Shown here: piece by piece, positions 52,518 to 60,628 of the stretch
Layout of the letters: each line of letters starts with the position of its first letter
Numbering within the stretch: the first letter of the stretch is position 1
Source: Clostridiaceae bacterium HFYG-1003
GTDB lineage: Bacteria > Bacillota > Clostridia > Clostridiales > Clostridiaceae
NCBI GenBank assembly: GCA_024579835.1
Contig: CP102060.1
Span: forward strand, 2,951,558 to 3,015,557
Length of the DNA: 64,000 nucleotides
Direction of reading: 5' to 3'
The notes under the pieces: generated by a model
What the model was told of the DNA's origin: nothing
Databases searched by the model: none
Seen by the model: the letters and a program-made list of their open reading frames with translations, nothing else
Program-made: the position numbers and the translations under genes

Positions 52518-54256
52518 ATAAGTACCTCCTCCAGGCCGCGCTGAAGCAGTCTGGCAAAGTGAGAGTCAGGATCCTGGGTCAGCTGAGCTGTAGCGCCCTG
52601 CTCCAGGATGCGGCCATCTTCCAGGATCATGATTTCATCGGCCCGCAGAACAGTTTTCAGACGGTGGGCGATGATGATGGCGGTCCGGTTTTCCAGCAGG
52701 GTGTTCAAGGCCTTCTCCAGATATTTTTCAGTGATGGGATCCAGCCGTGAGGTGGCCTCATCCAGAATGACGATTTCCGGTTCCTTTAAAAAGACGCGGA
52801 TGAAGGTCAGGAGCTGGAGTTCGCCGGTGGACAGGAAGGGGGCTTCCGTCGAAATTTTGGTATCAAGTCCCTCGGGGAGCTTGTTGAACCAGTCGCGAAT
52901 GCCGATGCGGTCAATGGTGGCCATGATCTTTTCATCCGTGACCGAAGGATCGTACAGGGTCAGGTTGTCGCGCACCGAAGTATTAAACAGCTGAACTTCC
53001 TGGGTAACGTAGGAGATCTTGCGACGCAGCGTCTCGTCCGACAGGCGGCGGGCGTCGGTGCCGTCCAGATAAACGGTACCTTCGCTGGGATCGTACAGCT
53101 TCACGATCAGGCGGGCCAGGGTCGTTTTGCCGGAGCCGGTCCGTCCCAGGAGCCCAAGAATTTTGTTTTTCTCCAGGCGCAGTGTCACATCGTCGATGAC
53201 CTTTTCATTGTCCTCATAGGAGAAATGAACATGGTCCAGTTCGATGCCGCCTGTATTGGCCGTCACCGTTTCGGTGCCGGAGGATAAATCCCGCTTTTCG
53301 GACAGGATTTCCCGGATCCGGCGGATGGAGGCATCGGTTTTTTGCATGTACATCAGTTCTTCCCGAAGGTTCAGGATCGGCATGATGATCAGTTCGCCCA
53401 GCCGGTTGATCAGGTAGGCGGTACCGATGGAGAGTTCCCCGGCAAATACCATCTTTGCCATCAAGAGGACGACGATGAATTCAACGCCCCACAGGACGGC
53501 CTCGTCATAGCCCCAGGCACCGAAGCCGAACATGAAATCACGCTTGAACCATTTGAACAGGCGTCGGAGCACTGCGTTCATCCGGTTCATCAGATGAGGT
53601 CGGGCATCCAGGGTGCGGATGTCTTCAACGGAGGTGATTGCTTCTCCGATGATGCCGTAGAGGTTCGATTCTTCCTCTCTCAGGTGTTCGGAGGTCTCAT
53701 CGATCTTCTTGCCCATGACGATCATGTACAGATAGACCAGGATGGTCGCACCCATGTACAGCAGGGCAAAGCGCCAGTCGATGAAGAAGAAGTAGACAAA
53801 GACGCCGGCCATCATGAACAGGTTCATGACGATTCCGGTGATGAAGGTGGTGAAGAAGCCGAACAGGGAGTTGATGTCCCCGTCCACCCGTTCCACCAGC
53901 TGACCGGGAGTAAAGCGCTTGTGGAAGGCCATATCCAGGTCCATGGTGTGGCTTGTCAGATCAATGCGCAGGCCGTTGGTGGCCCGCCACCCGATGTTCT
54001 GGGTCAGCCAGGCGATGGCAATGCCGATCCCCTGCTTGGTAGCCGTCAGAACCAGGAACAGGACGGCCAGGCCATAGATACTGGCCAGCGGAACATCCGT
54101 TACGACCTGGTCGATGAATTCGCCCAGCAAACGCGGCTTGGCGGTTTCAACCAGAACATTGAGGATCAGGATCAGAAAGAGCGCGAGCAAGCCTTTCTTT
54201 TCCTTAACCAGGTATTTTTTTAATAGTGCGATGTAGTCTTTCAGGTTAATTTTCAC
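52514..54256 (-). CDS. ABC exporter half-transporter with catalytic Glu and degenerate signature
   Basis: 580 residues: exporter domain with six membrane helices (about 20-310), then ATPase with Walker A GRTGSGKTT, Walker B VILDEATSRLD with catalytic Glu, H-loop IAHR, but signature LSTGE instead of LSGGQ. Thus one composite ATP site, made from this Walker motif and the partner's LSGGQ, is complete and the other is not. The start is GTG at 54256 with AAGGAGGAC upstream. It is the first main gene after the leader peptide and attenuator hairpins. Confidence 0.92.
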   Translation of the reverse strand: MKINLKDYIALLKKYLVKEKKGLLALFLILILNVLVETAKPRLLGEFIDQVVTDVPLASIYGLAVLFLVLTATKQGIGIAIAWLTQNIGWRATNGLRIDLTSHTMDLDMAFHKRFTPGQLVERVDGDINSLFGFFTTFITGIVMNLFMMAGVFVYFFFIDWRFALLYMGATILVYLYMIVMGKKIDETSEHLREEESNLYGIIGEAITSVEDIRTLDARPHLMNRMNAVLRRLFKWFKRDFMFGFGAWGYDEAVLWGVEFIVVLLMAKMVFAGELSIGTAYLINRLGELIIMPILNLREELMYMQKTDASIRRIREILSEKRDLSSGTETVTANTGGIELDHVHFSYEDNEKVIDDVTLRLEKNKILGLLGRTGSGKTTLARLIVKLYDPSEGTVYLDGTDARRLSDETLRRKISYVTQEVQLFNTSVRDNLTLYDPSVTDEKIMATIDRIGIRDWFNKLPEGLDTKISTEAPFLSTGELQLLTFIRVFLKEPEIVILDEATSRLDPITEKYLEKALNTLLENRTAIIIAHRLKTVLRADEIMILEDGRILEQGATAQLTQDPDSHFARLLQRGLEEVLI

Positions 54257-54321
54257 GAATACTGTCCTCCTTGACTGTCAAATTTTGGATAAAAAGGGCT
54301 GGCACGGATCTCCAGGCATGC

Positions 54322-54349
54322 AAAAAAGGCCATGGGAGTTCCCATGACC
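54322..54349 (-). terminator. Attenuator terminator before the ABC exporter operon
   Basis: Minus strand GGTCATGGGA (54349-54340) pairs with TCCCATGGCC (54337-54328), then TTTTTT. It lies between the leader peptide and the first exporter gene. Confidence 0.8.
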
Positions 54350-54368
54350 ATGTCAGATGCAAACGATA

Positions 54369-54472
54369 GCTTTATTGCACAAAAAATAAAGCGAGGTGCA
54401 TAACAAGGATCACAGCGATGTCTCCCGAATTTTCTGCATGACAAAAAAGGCATATCGTGCCCGGGTTTTGTC
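54369..54472 (-). promoter_or_regulatory. Structured leader RNA between leader peptide and terminator
   Basis: Minus strand: GACAAAA...GGGCAcgatatGCC-TTTTTTGTC (54472-54440) is a terminator-like hairpin directly after the leader stop codon; GCTTTATT/AATAAAGC (54392-54369) is a second hairpin, and TGCAC/GTGCA gives an alternative fold. Competing structures are typical of ribosome-mediated attenuation. Confidence 0.55.
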
Positions 54473-54474
54473 GT

Positions 54475-54510
54475 TTACAGATTAATTCTGGTCTCCATCA
54501 TTGAAATCAT
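54475..54510 (-). CDS. 11-residue leader peptide MISMMETRINL
   Basis: GGAGGTAATAAC places ATG at 54510 ideally; the frame stops with TAA at 54475. It ends 3 bases before the first leader hairpin. Stalling of a ribosome here would alter folding of the hairpins downstream, as described for BmrB and other leader peptides of resistance genes. Confidence 0.7.
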   Translation of the reverse strand: MISMMETRINL

Positions 54511-54547
54511 GTTATTACCTCCAGAGTGTTACTCACTCACACTTACC

Positions 54548-54576
54548 ATTAAATCGCACTTTTTTTGATTTGTAAA
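54548..54576 (-). promoter_or_regulatory. Promoter of the ABC exporter operon
   Basis: Minus strand TTTACA (54576-54571) and TTTAAT (54553-54548) are 17 bases apart; the leader ribosome binding site follows at once. Confidence 0.6.
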
Positions 54577-54849
54577 GCGAAACCGGTTCAATAACGAAAA
54601 TTCAACCCGGCATTATAACCCAACTTTCGTATAATTCCTTGTCGAATCACTCTGCCCCAAAGCAAACTAATGTTGGGCCAACGGCAGAAACCACTGGACT
54701 GCAGATCGAGTCTGTTCCAGAAAAATTTTTTGATCGCCGTACGGATTCTGGTTCCTCAATCCTGTGAATCGGATTTAATTCAACTCTGCACAAAAACAAA
54801 GTCCAAATTCCTTACCCTCGCACTGATTTGAACCCCGCGGTATACCAGT

Positions 54850-54983
54850 GCATGACTCCACGGCTCAGGGAAGAAAGCAAGGAAGATTACAAGGAAGAAG
54901 GAAAAGAAGATAACAAGAAAGGAAGCAGGGAGGAAGGAAACGAAGATTACAGGGAAGAAAACAGGAAAGAGAGCGGAGAAGAA
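54850..54983. repeat. Purine-rich low-complexity tract
   Basis: The plus strand is almost all A and G, with loose repeats such as gaagattaca and ggaagaagg. A 92-codon plus frame (54828-55106) reads through it as K/E/R/N-rich sequence but runs into the terminator and antisense of the lipoprotein gene; it is not called. Confidence 0.55.
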
Positions 54984-55013
54984 AAAAAATCAGCCCTGCG
55001 GCTGATTTTTTTT
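54982..55013. terminator. Terminator of the FMN-binding lipoprotein gene
   Basis: AATCAGCC/GGCTGATT stem with A8 on one side and T8 on the other, working in both directions. Confidence 0.88.
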
Positions 55014-55016
55014 GAC

Positions 55017-55367
55017 TTATTTGAACTTGGTAACATCCAGCTTCATTTCGGTCAGAGCCTGCTCGACCGCAGTCTTGATTCCGGTGGAAGTCATGGTTGC
55101 ACCTGAAACTGCGTCAACAGTTATCTTATTGGTTTCCATGATCTTGGCGGGAATGCTCTTCAGAGCCTCGCCAGCAACTTCTGGAGTCTCGTTGTTGGCA
55201 ACAACCTCAACCTTTTCGATCTTATCTGCCGTAGCGGTGACTTTGACTTTCAGTCCGTCGTACATTCCCTTTACGGTAACTTCTTTGGTCTGGGGTCCGG
55301 CAGGAGCGGCCGGGCTGCAAGCGGTGAGCATTGCGCCGAGTAAAACTGCACTTATGATTTTCTTCAT
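55017..55367 (-). CDS. FMN-binding domain lipoprotein
   Basis: 116 residues. Lipobox L-T-A-C (Cys17), a short A/P-rich linker and one FMN_bind domain (about 28-116) ending with DAVSGATMTSTGIKTAVEQAL. The Thr in SGAT is where RnfG/NqrC-type proteins attach FMN covalently. It would carry electrons on the outer face of the membrane; partners are not in view. CGGAGGTTAATA precedes the ATG; an upstream in-frame ATG at 55448 is rejected. Confidence 0.88.
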   Translation of the reverse strand: MKKIISAVLLGAMLTACSPAAPAGPQTKEVTVKGMYDGLKVKVTATADKIEKVEVVANNETPEVAGEALKSIPAKIMETNKITVDAVSGATMTSTGIKTAVEQALTEMKLDVTKFK

Positions 55368-55614
55368 TATTAACCTCCGAACATTTGTTAAGGATAGCAT
55401 GATTTTAACAATAAATGAGATTGAATGCAATTGAATTGAACGATACAATTACAGGATCTGTTGCGGTCTTAAGGAGAATTTCTCGGGAAATGGCGCACTG
55501 AGGGCTCCGAAGCAATATAGAAATGTTTTTCGCAAAACATTAAGTTTTGATGACGATAAATAACATAAAACTAATTCATAACTGTCCAGTATAATAGAGG
55601 ACAGGAGTGATCAA

Positions 55615-56529
55615 ATGATGAAAGTGGAAGTAAATTTAGGGGAATTGCCCCTTGCAACATACCGTTGGCAATACGAAGCGGGTCAGCCCAAGGCAGTGGT
55701 CCAGATTATCCACAGCATTTCAGAACATATGGGACGATACGAGGAACTGGCCTCATTTTTAAATGATTACGGCTATGAAGTCTGGGGTCATGACCATCCT
55801 GGTCACGGCAGCACCGGACCCAGTTTGGGAAGCGTGTCCGGCGATGCCATGAGTTTGCTGCTGGGCGGAATTCATGCAGTCCGGGAGGCAATTGCGAAGG
55901 AACTGCCGGATGTTCCGGTGATTTTACTGGGACATTCCATGGGATCTTTTCTTGCGCTGCGGGCGGCAGAACTGGATAAGACGCGCTGGGACGGACTGAT
56001 TCTGTCCGGAACCAACGACCGCAATCCCATTCTTCTGGAGCGGGCGCACCTGGCTTCCAATACGCTGCTGAGCCACCTGAAGAAACGAAAAGGAGCCGAA
56101 CGGGCTCTGTACCAGATGATTCTCAAAGGGTTTGCTTCGGGCATTCATCTGGCCCGAACCGACTGGCGGACCAGTGATCCCATCGAGGCGGCCCGGTATG
56201 AGGAAGATCCGCGGTGCGGTTTTCCGGTGGATCACGAGTTCATGAAAAGCCTCGCCAAAGGACTTTCGGTCTGGTATCGCAAGGATGAGCTGGCCAGACT
56301 GTCAAAGAATCTGCCGATCCTTATTATTTCAGGTACACAGGACCGGATCGGTAACTTTGGCAAGGGAGCGGCCAAACTGGCCAGGTCCCTGAGCGGTGCC
56401 GGTCTGCCTTTAATCTATCTGCGCTTTTACGAAGGCGCCCGCCATGACCTGTTCTGGGAGATCACCCGGCAGGAAACGATGGTGGATCTGCTGGAATTTT
56501 TAAAGATTTCTACAAAGGAGCGGATGTAA
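55615..56529 (+). CDS. Alpha/beta hydrolase (monoacylglycerol lipase / serine aminopeptidase S33 type)
   Basis: 304 residues. It has GHDHPGHGSTGPS near residue 60, the nucleophile elbow GHSMGS, an Asp in GTQDRIG and a late His in GARHDLFWE, a complete triad of the Hydrolase_4 family. Family members hydrolyse monoacylglycerols or lysophospholipids. AGGAGTGATCAA precedes the ATG. The next gene, an EIIB-like domain, starts 1 base after its stop, so they are co-transcribed. TATAAT at about 55591 without a good -35 may be the promoter. Confidence 0.88.
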   Translation: MMKVEVNLGELPLATYRWQYEAGQPKAVVQIIHSISEHMGRYEELASFLNDYGYEVWGHDHPGHGSTGPSLGSVSGDAMSLLLGGIHAVREAIAKELPDVPVILLGHSMGSFLALRAAELDKTRWDGLILSGTNDRNPILLERAHLASNTLLSHLKKRKGAERALYQMILKGFASGIHLARTDWRTSDPIEAARYEEDPRCGFPVDHEFMKSLAKGLSVWYRKDELARLSKNLPILIISGTQDRIGNFGKGAAKLARSLSGAGLPLIYLRFYEGARHDLFWEITRQETMVDLLEFLKISTKERM

Positions 56530-56530
56530 C

Positions 56531-56857
56531 ATGTCGTTATCAGCCAGGGAGATCGCACAGGCCTTGCTCGACAGCATTGGCGGGAAACAGAATGTAACCG
56601 GTCTGAAGCGCTGCAGCACCAAGCTTCGGTTCACACTGAAGAACGCATCTCTGGTGCGGGAAGAAAACATCAAGCGGCTTAACGGAATCATCGGTATCAT
56701 AGAGGCCGACAATCTCTACTATATTATTCCGGAAGCCGGCCTGACTCTGAAAATCTACAATGAACTGGTACATATGGTTGACTCAACGTCGGCAACACAG
56801 GAAAAAACCAGATGGTTTGACCGGATCCGCAACCGCTTTCAAGGGGATCGCAAATAA
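56531..56857 (+). CDS. Stand-alone PTS EIIB-like domain protein
   Basis: 108 residues. The segment ALLDSIGGKQNVTGLKRCSTKLRF is that of glucose/sucrose-type EIIB domains, with phosphorylatable Cys28 kept. The usual EIIC membrane domain is missing, and the protein ends in a basic tail (RIRNRFQGDRK). GGAGCGGATGTAAC precedes the ATG. It follows the lipase-like gene directly. It may be a regulator or phosphocarrier that lost its permease; no PTS permease is near. Confidence 0.8.
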   Translation: MSLSAREIAQALLDSIGGKQNVTGLKRCSTKLRFTLKNASLVREENIKRLNGIIGIIEADNLYYIIPEAGLTLKIYNELVHMVDSTSATQEKTRWFDRIRNRFQGDRK

Positions 56858-56919
56858 TCGGACTCGTTGATTTCAGGACTTGTACTTCTCTTCATTATTT
56901 TCATTGATCGAACAAAGTG

Positions 56920-56953
56920 AAACCTCCGATCCATGTGTGGACCGGAGGTTTTG
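56920..56953. terminator. Bidirectional terminator
   Basis: AAACCTCCG (56920-56928) pairs with CGGAGGTTT (56943-56951), extended by TCC/GGA inside. It lies between convergent genes. Confidence 0.75.
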
Positions 56954-57844
56954 TCATTCGATCTGTGCCAGAGAAGAGCCCATTCGAAGCAGGGTTTCAA
57001 TGCCCAGTTCAGACTGCCGGAGCAGATCCTCGCGAATCTTCAGAGATCCCTGGGGCAGAGGCGGGATAATCAGCAGGATGGTGGATCCGCCGAATTCAAA
57101 CCAGCCCTTTTCATCCCCTTTGGCAAAAGGACCCTCACCGTGGCTGTTGTGGATGGAGCCGACCGAGGTGGCACCCACTTCAATGAACAGGACGGTTCCG
57201 AAGCGGTCTGTTGCCAGTTTGGTCACCTGACGATGATTCTTCAGGTAGAGATGGGGAATCCTCGCCAGCGCCATCGGATTGACCGAATAGTACGCTCCCG
57301 GGAAGGTTCGGGATCCCAGATCGACCCCGGTGGTCGGGTAATGATACCGGTGATAATCCGTCGGATTGAGCCGGATCGTAAACAGGGTGCCGCCTCGCCA
57401 GGGAGAGGCATCCTCACCGATCAGTTCATCCATGGGATAGGTCATTCCCTTGATCTGCAGCAGCAACGACGGATCAAGGGCGGTTTCCACCCGGACCCGT
57501 CCATCAGCCGGACAAATCAGGACATGGGGCGCCGGATCAAAGGGCCGGGTTCCCGGCTTGAGACGCCGGGCAAAAAAATCGTTGAAATGGCGAAACCCGT
57601 CCTGGGGGATCACTGCTTCATGGAGGTTGATGCCATACTGAGCAGCAAAACCTTCAATGGAAGATCTGGACCAGCGGCTGCTGCAGTAAGCTCCGGCGAT
57701 GGTTTGGAACAGTTTTCGCTTGACCAGGGCTTCCAGGGTGAGGCGGCCGGAGCCGGTTGTGTAGAGGTATTTGAGAAACCCTTCCCCGGAGACCGCTTCC
57801 CTAAAGCAGGTTCCGCGGTCCGGATCAAAGACGCTCAGACTCAT
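56954..57844 (-). CDS. psd: Phosphatidylserine decarboxylase proenzyme
   Basis: 296 residues. It contains the CPADGRV Asp, the NPTDYHRYHYP histidine region and the GGST cleavage site (FEFGGSTILL), where the Ser becomes the pyruvoyl group. It makes phosphatidylethanolamine from phosphatidylserine at the membrane. The start at 57844 follows GGGAGGAAC and lies inside the end of tadA (20-base overlap), so the two are coupled. An upstream ATG at 57889 is less likely. The partner synthase (pssA) is not in view. Confidence 0.92.
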   Translation of the reverse strand: MSLSVFDPDRGTCFREAVSGEGFLKYLYTTGSGRLTLEALVKRKLFQTIAGAYCSSRWSRSSIEGFAAQYGINLHEAVIPQDGFRHFNDFFARRLKPGTRPFDPAPHVLICPADGRVRVETALDPSLLLQIKGMTYPMDELIGEDASPWRGGTLFTIRLNPTDYHRYHYPTTGVDLGSRTFPGAYYSVNPMALARIPHLYLKNHRQVTKLATDRFGTVLFIEVGATSVGSIHNSHGEGPFAKGDEKGWFEFGGSTILLIIPPLPQGSLKIREDLLRQSELGIETLLRMGSSLAQIE

Positions 57845-58388
57845 CGCCAGTTCCTCCCGGTTTTCGTTTTTTGCTCTGGAAGAATTCATCGAGCAGAGCT
57901 TCGGCTTCGGAGCGGTAATCCCACTTTACCCGCAGCTGGATATGGTTTAAGGGGTCATGGGTCAGATCCAGCACAGTACCCAGTGCCCCGGACTGGACTT
58001 CATGCAGTGCCACATGAACTTCCCGGATGCGCGACTGGGTAATCAGTGAGGCGCACATGGGACAGGGTTCCAGGGTTACATAGAGCACGCAGCCGTTCAG
58101 GCGCCAGTCGCCGATGCGGCGGGCAGCATCCTGGATGGCCAGCACCTCAGCATGGGCGCTGGGGTCCTTGCGCCCTTCCTTTTCGTTATGACCCCGTCCG
58201 ATAACTGCCCCATCGCGGACAATGACACAGCCCACCGGGATTTCACCCTGCTCCAGCGCCAGTTGCGCATGGGCCAAAGCCTCAGTCATGAATGGCTGGT
58301 GGTCAGCATCGGTCAGTGTTTGATCTTTAGTTGATCCTGGTGTTTGATCTTTAGTTGATCCTGGTGTTTGGTTTGGTGTAGTCTTCAT
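57825..58388 (-). CDS. tadA: tRNA-specific adenosine deaminase
   Basis: 187 residues. Catalytic zinc motifs PSAHAEV and PCPMCASL are complete. TadA converts A34 to inosine in tRNA-Arg. The family core starts near residue 33 (QPFMTEALAHAQLAL); before it is an extra segment containing two exact copies of TPGSTKDQ, from a 24-base tandem duplication. The ATG at 58388 has AGAGG immediately before it, a poor spacing, so the true start is uncertain; ATG at 58289 would remove the repeat but has no ribosome binding site. Confidence 0.92.
   Translation of the reverse strand: MKTTPNQTPGSTKDQTPGSTKDQTLTDADHQPFMTEALAHAQLALEQGEIPVGCVIVRDGAVIGRGHNEKEGRKDPSAHAEVLAIQDAARRIGDWRLNGCVLYVTLEPCPMCASLITQSRIREVHVALHEVQSGALGTVLDLTHDPLNHIQLRVKWDYRSEAEALLDEFFQSKKRKPGGTGDESERL
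58320..58367. repeat. Two exact 24-bp tandem copies at the 5' end of tadA
   Basis: The unit ttgatctttagttgatcctg plus gtgt occurs twice without a mismatch and keeps the reading frame (8 codons per unit). Confidence 0.85.
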
Positions 58389-58398
58389 CCTCTGATTG

Positions 58399-58420
58399 AA
58401 AAAGGGACCGGCCGGTCCCC
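58399..58420 (-). terminator. Terminator of the CNNM-type gene
   Basis: GGGACCGGCCGGTCCC (58404-58419) is a perfect 16-base palindrome; on the minus strand it is followed by TTTTTC. Confidence 0.75.
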
Positions 58421-59725
58421 TTAATCCTTTGCTTTATTTTCCGGGGTCATTTCCGACAGGACTTTGATCCGTACGCGGTTGACCCGATTCTTTTCCGTTT
58501 CGGTGACGGTGAACTCCAGATTCTCCCAAGGGATGATCTGGCCTTCTTCGGGGAAGTTCCCCAGCAGTTCAATGATAAAGCCGCCAATCGTATCGACATC
58601 TTCCGATTCGATCTCAAAGCCCAGTTCATCATTAATATCGGTCAGTTTCATCATGCCGTCCATTTCATAGGCGGAATCACTGACTTTATCAATGGCGCTT
58701 TCCGGCTCATCGTCATACTCGTCGTCGATCTCCCCGACAATGGCTTCCAGGAAGTCCTCGATGGTGACGATGCCGACGGTTCCGCCGTATTCATCCAGAA
58801 CCACCGCGATGTGGGTGCGCTCCCGCCGCATTTCGCGGAACAGTTCCTGCACCAGCTTGAATTCATAGGTGAAGAATGCCGGGCGGACATAGTCCAGCAG
58901 GGAAAACCCCGGACTGTTCTGAGTGAACATCAGGTCTTTCACGTTGAGAATGCCTACGATGTCGTCGGTGTTGTCCCGATACACCGGGATGCGGGAATAT
59001 TTCTCCCGTCGGATGATATCCACCACTTCGTCGTAAGGCGTATCCAGATCCAGTGCCACCATGTCGTAGCGCTGAGTCATGATGTCGCTGACACGAAGGA
59101 TCCCAAATTCCGTGACATTTTCGATGATCTCTTTTTCTTCCAGATCCAGCAGACCCTCTTCCACCGAGCCATCCACGATGTTCCTGAACTCTTCCTTTGT
59201 CATTCCCGTTTCCTCGGGCCGGCGCTTAATTCCAAACAGACGCAGGATTAAGCCTGAGATCCCATAGAAGATCACCACAAAGGGGCGCAGTATAAACAGG
59301 AAAACCTTCGTCAGCCCCATGGAGAATAACGAGACTTTCTCGGGATGCCGCCGGCCGATGGATTCAGGCAGGATTTCACCGATGATGAGAACCACCACTG
59401 TCATGACCGCAATGCCGATCAGCAGATCGTAGGTCGTGTGGCCAGTCGGTTTCTGACGGATAAACCATGCGGTGCCCAGTGCGGAGGCAGCAACATTGAA
59501 GATGGAATTCCCTACAATCATGGTCCGGTAAACACTTTCCTGGTCCTCCAGCAGAATGCTGAGCTTATCTGCTCCGCGGACTTCTTCGTCCACCAGATAA
59601 CGCAGTTTTCCCTTGGACATGTTCAGAAAGGCGGTTTCAGCCAGTGAAATAAAGGCGGAAATAAGAATCAGTGCAAGTACAACAGCAAGCAGAATCGCTT
59701 GCCCCGAACTGCTGGGATCACCCAA
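58421..59725 (-). CDS. CNNM/CorC (hemolysin C) family membrane protein
   Basis: 434 residues: DUF21/CNNM membrane domain (four helices, about 1-170), a CBS pair (about 200-325, with [17 protein letters not shown] and [17 protein letters not shown]) and a C-terminal CorC_HlyC domain. The family is linked to magnesium or other divalent cation efflux. The start is TTG at 59725, 10 bases after AGGAG; an out-of-frame ATG (MIFG then TGA) lies closer to that site. Minus strand TGGTATAAT (59785-59777) is a perfect extended -10. Confidence 0.9.
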   Translation of the reverse strand: MGDPSSSGQAILLAVVLALILISAFISLAETAFLNMSKGKLRYLVDEEVRGADKLSILLEDQESVYRTMIVGNSIFNVAASALGTAWFIRQKPTGHTTYDLLIGIAVMTVVVLIIGEILPESIGRRHPEKVSLFSMGLTKVFLFILRPFVVIFYGISGLILRLFGIKRRPEETGMTKEEFRNIVDGSVEEGLLDLEEKEIIENVTEFGILRVSDIMTQRYDMVALDLDTPYDEVVDIIRREKYSRIPVYRDNTDDIVGILNVKDLMFTQNSPGFSLLDYVRPAFFTYEFKLVQELFREMRRERTHIAVVLDEYGGTVGIVTIEDFLEAIVGEIDDEYDDEPESAIDKVSDSAYEMDGMMKLTDINDELGFEIESEDVDTIGGFIIELLGNFPEEGQIIPWENLEFTVTETEKNRVNRVRIKVLSEMTPENKAKD

Positions 59726-59776
59726 AAATCATCAACTCCTGTTCAATCGTGTGAAAAATAAAATAAATACGTTATT

Positions 59777-59785
59777 ATTATACCA
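59777..59785 (-). promoter_or_regulatory. Extended -10 promoter of the CNNM-type gene
   Basis: TGGTATAAT on the minus strand; no good -35. Confidence 0.5.
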
Positions 59786-59934
59786 TATTTTGACAGCAGC
59801 TGATGAAATCCAACGGATTTGCAATGGCCAGAGCCTTGTTCCCCGATGGTGGGTATAACTCCCGCCATAACCATCGAAAATTAGGGCGATCCGATCGAAG
59901 GGCAGAGCCATCGCGACCCGACTTTTACAGTTTA

Positions 59935-59984
59935 AAAAGCACAGAGAGCAGCAAACTTAGTGTTTGCAAGGCGTCTGTGCTTTT
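59935..59984. terminator. Hairpin terminator
   Basis: AAAAGCACAGA (59935-59945) pairs with TCTGTGCTTTT (59974-59984), with GCAAAC/GTTTGC inside. The interval 59786-60067 otherwise has no gene; CGATGGT...ACCATCG near 59844-59877 is another hairpin. Confidence 0.7.
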
Positions 59985-60067
59985 ATTAAGCTATTGATGC
60001 TGTAGTGCTACAGCTGTATTTTTGCCCCTTCAATAATCACTTGAAGGCTTCCTGTCTGATTTCGACA

Positions 60068-60199
60068 TCATACATGTTGCACATAATTTTTAACGTGAGC
60101 ATATAAAGCCATAGCTGAACAGCGGGAGCTCCCAATGGCCGGATCCTCCAGGTAGTTCAATTCGTCGAGTAAACCGCGCAGGTCTTCCATGGGACTCAT
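60068..60199 (-). CDS. Possible 43-residue protein of unknown function
   Basis: The frame starts ATG at 60199 with AGGAG about 9 bases upstream and reads MSPMEDLRGLLDELNYLEDP then AIGSSRCSAMALYAHVKNYVQHV. Minus strand TTGTAA (60250-60245) and TAGTAA (60227-60222), 17 bases apart, may be its promoter, and the hairpin at 59984-59935 may end it. No family recognised. The combined signals make it better than chance. Confidence 0.4.
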   Translation of the reverse strand: MSPMEDLRGLLDELNYLEDPAIGSSRCSAMALYAHVKNYVQHV

Positions 60200-60250
60200 C
60201 TTGGTATTCTCCTATCATTGCTTACTAAGTCTATCAAGTCCACTTTACAA

Positions 60251-60517
60251 GGCGATGTGGGGGTTGGCAATGTATAGGAACAGTTCGTTCACGTTACCGC
60301 AGCGTGCGATCAGTGTTAATTTCACTGAAGCGTTTCGATATTGCTTTGTTTGGAAGGCACAATGACAGAAGAGCTTTGGGATCTTTCAAAGTAATTATCA
60401 TTTTTTTAAAATAATGCAGCCTTTAAATAATTCAAGGAAGGCTCTTTGTTGATCTTCGAGGGGAATGAAGGAATGCCTGGCGATAATGAATCAAGCCACC
60501 CGGTTGGGCAGGCGCAA
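60251..60517. other. Gene-free interval before the kinase gene
   Basis: Nothing recognisable apart from the extended -10 at its right edge. Confidence 0.5.
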
Positions 60518-60526
60518 TGATATAAT
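60518..60526 (+). promoter_or_regulatory. Extended -10 promoter of the kinase gene
   Basis: TGATATAAT, a perfect extended -10, about 100 bases before the start codon. Confidence 0.45.
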
Positions 60527-60628
60527 GAAGCAAAGACTGAATGGTCCATTCAGTTTGATCATTGCATTGCATAGAGAACAGACAGGGCGGGCTGCAATGG
60601 AATAATAATTTTAGCGGGAGTGAACAAC

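Noticed and set aside
54828-55106. 92-codon K/E-rich plus-strand frame
   Set aside because: Follows a purine-rich low-complexity tract and runs through a terminator into antisense of the lipoprotein gene.
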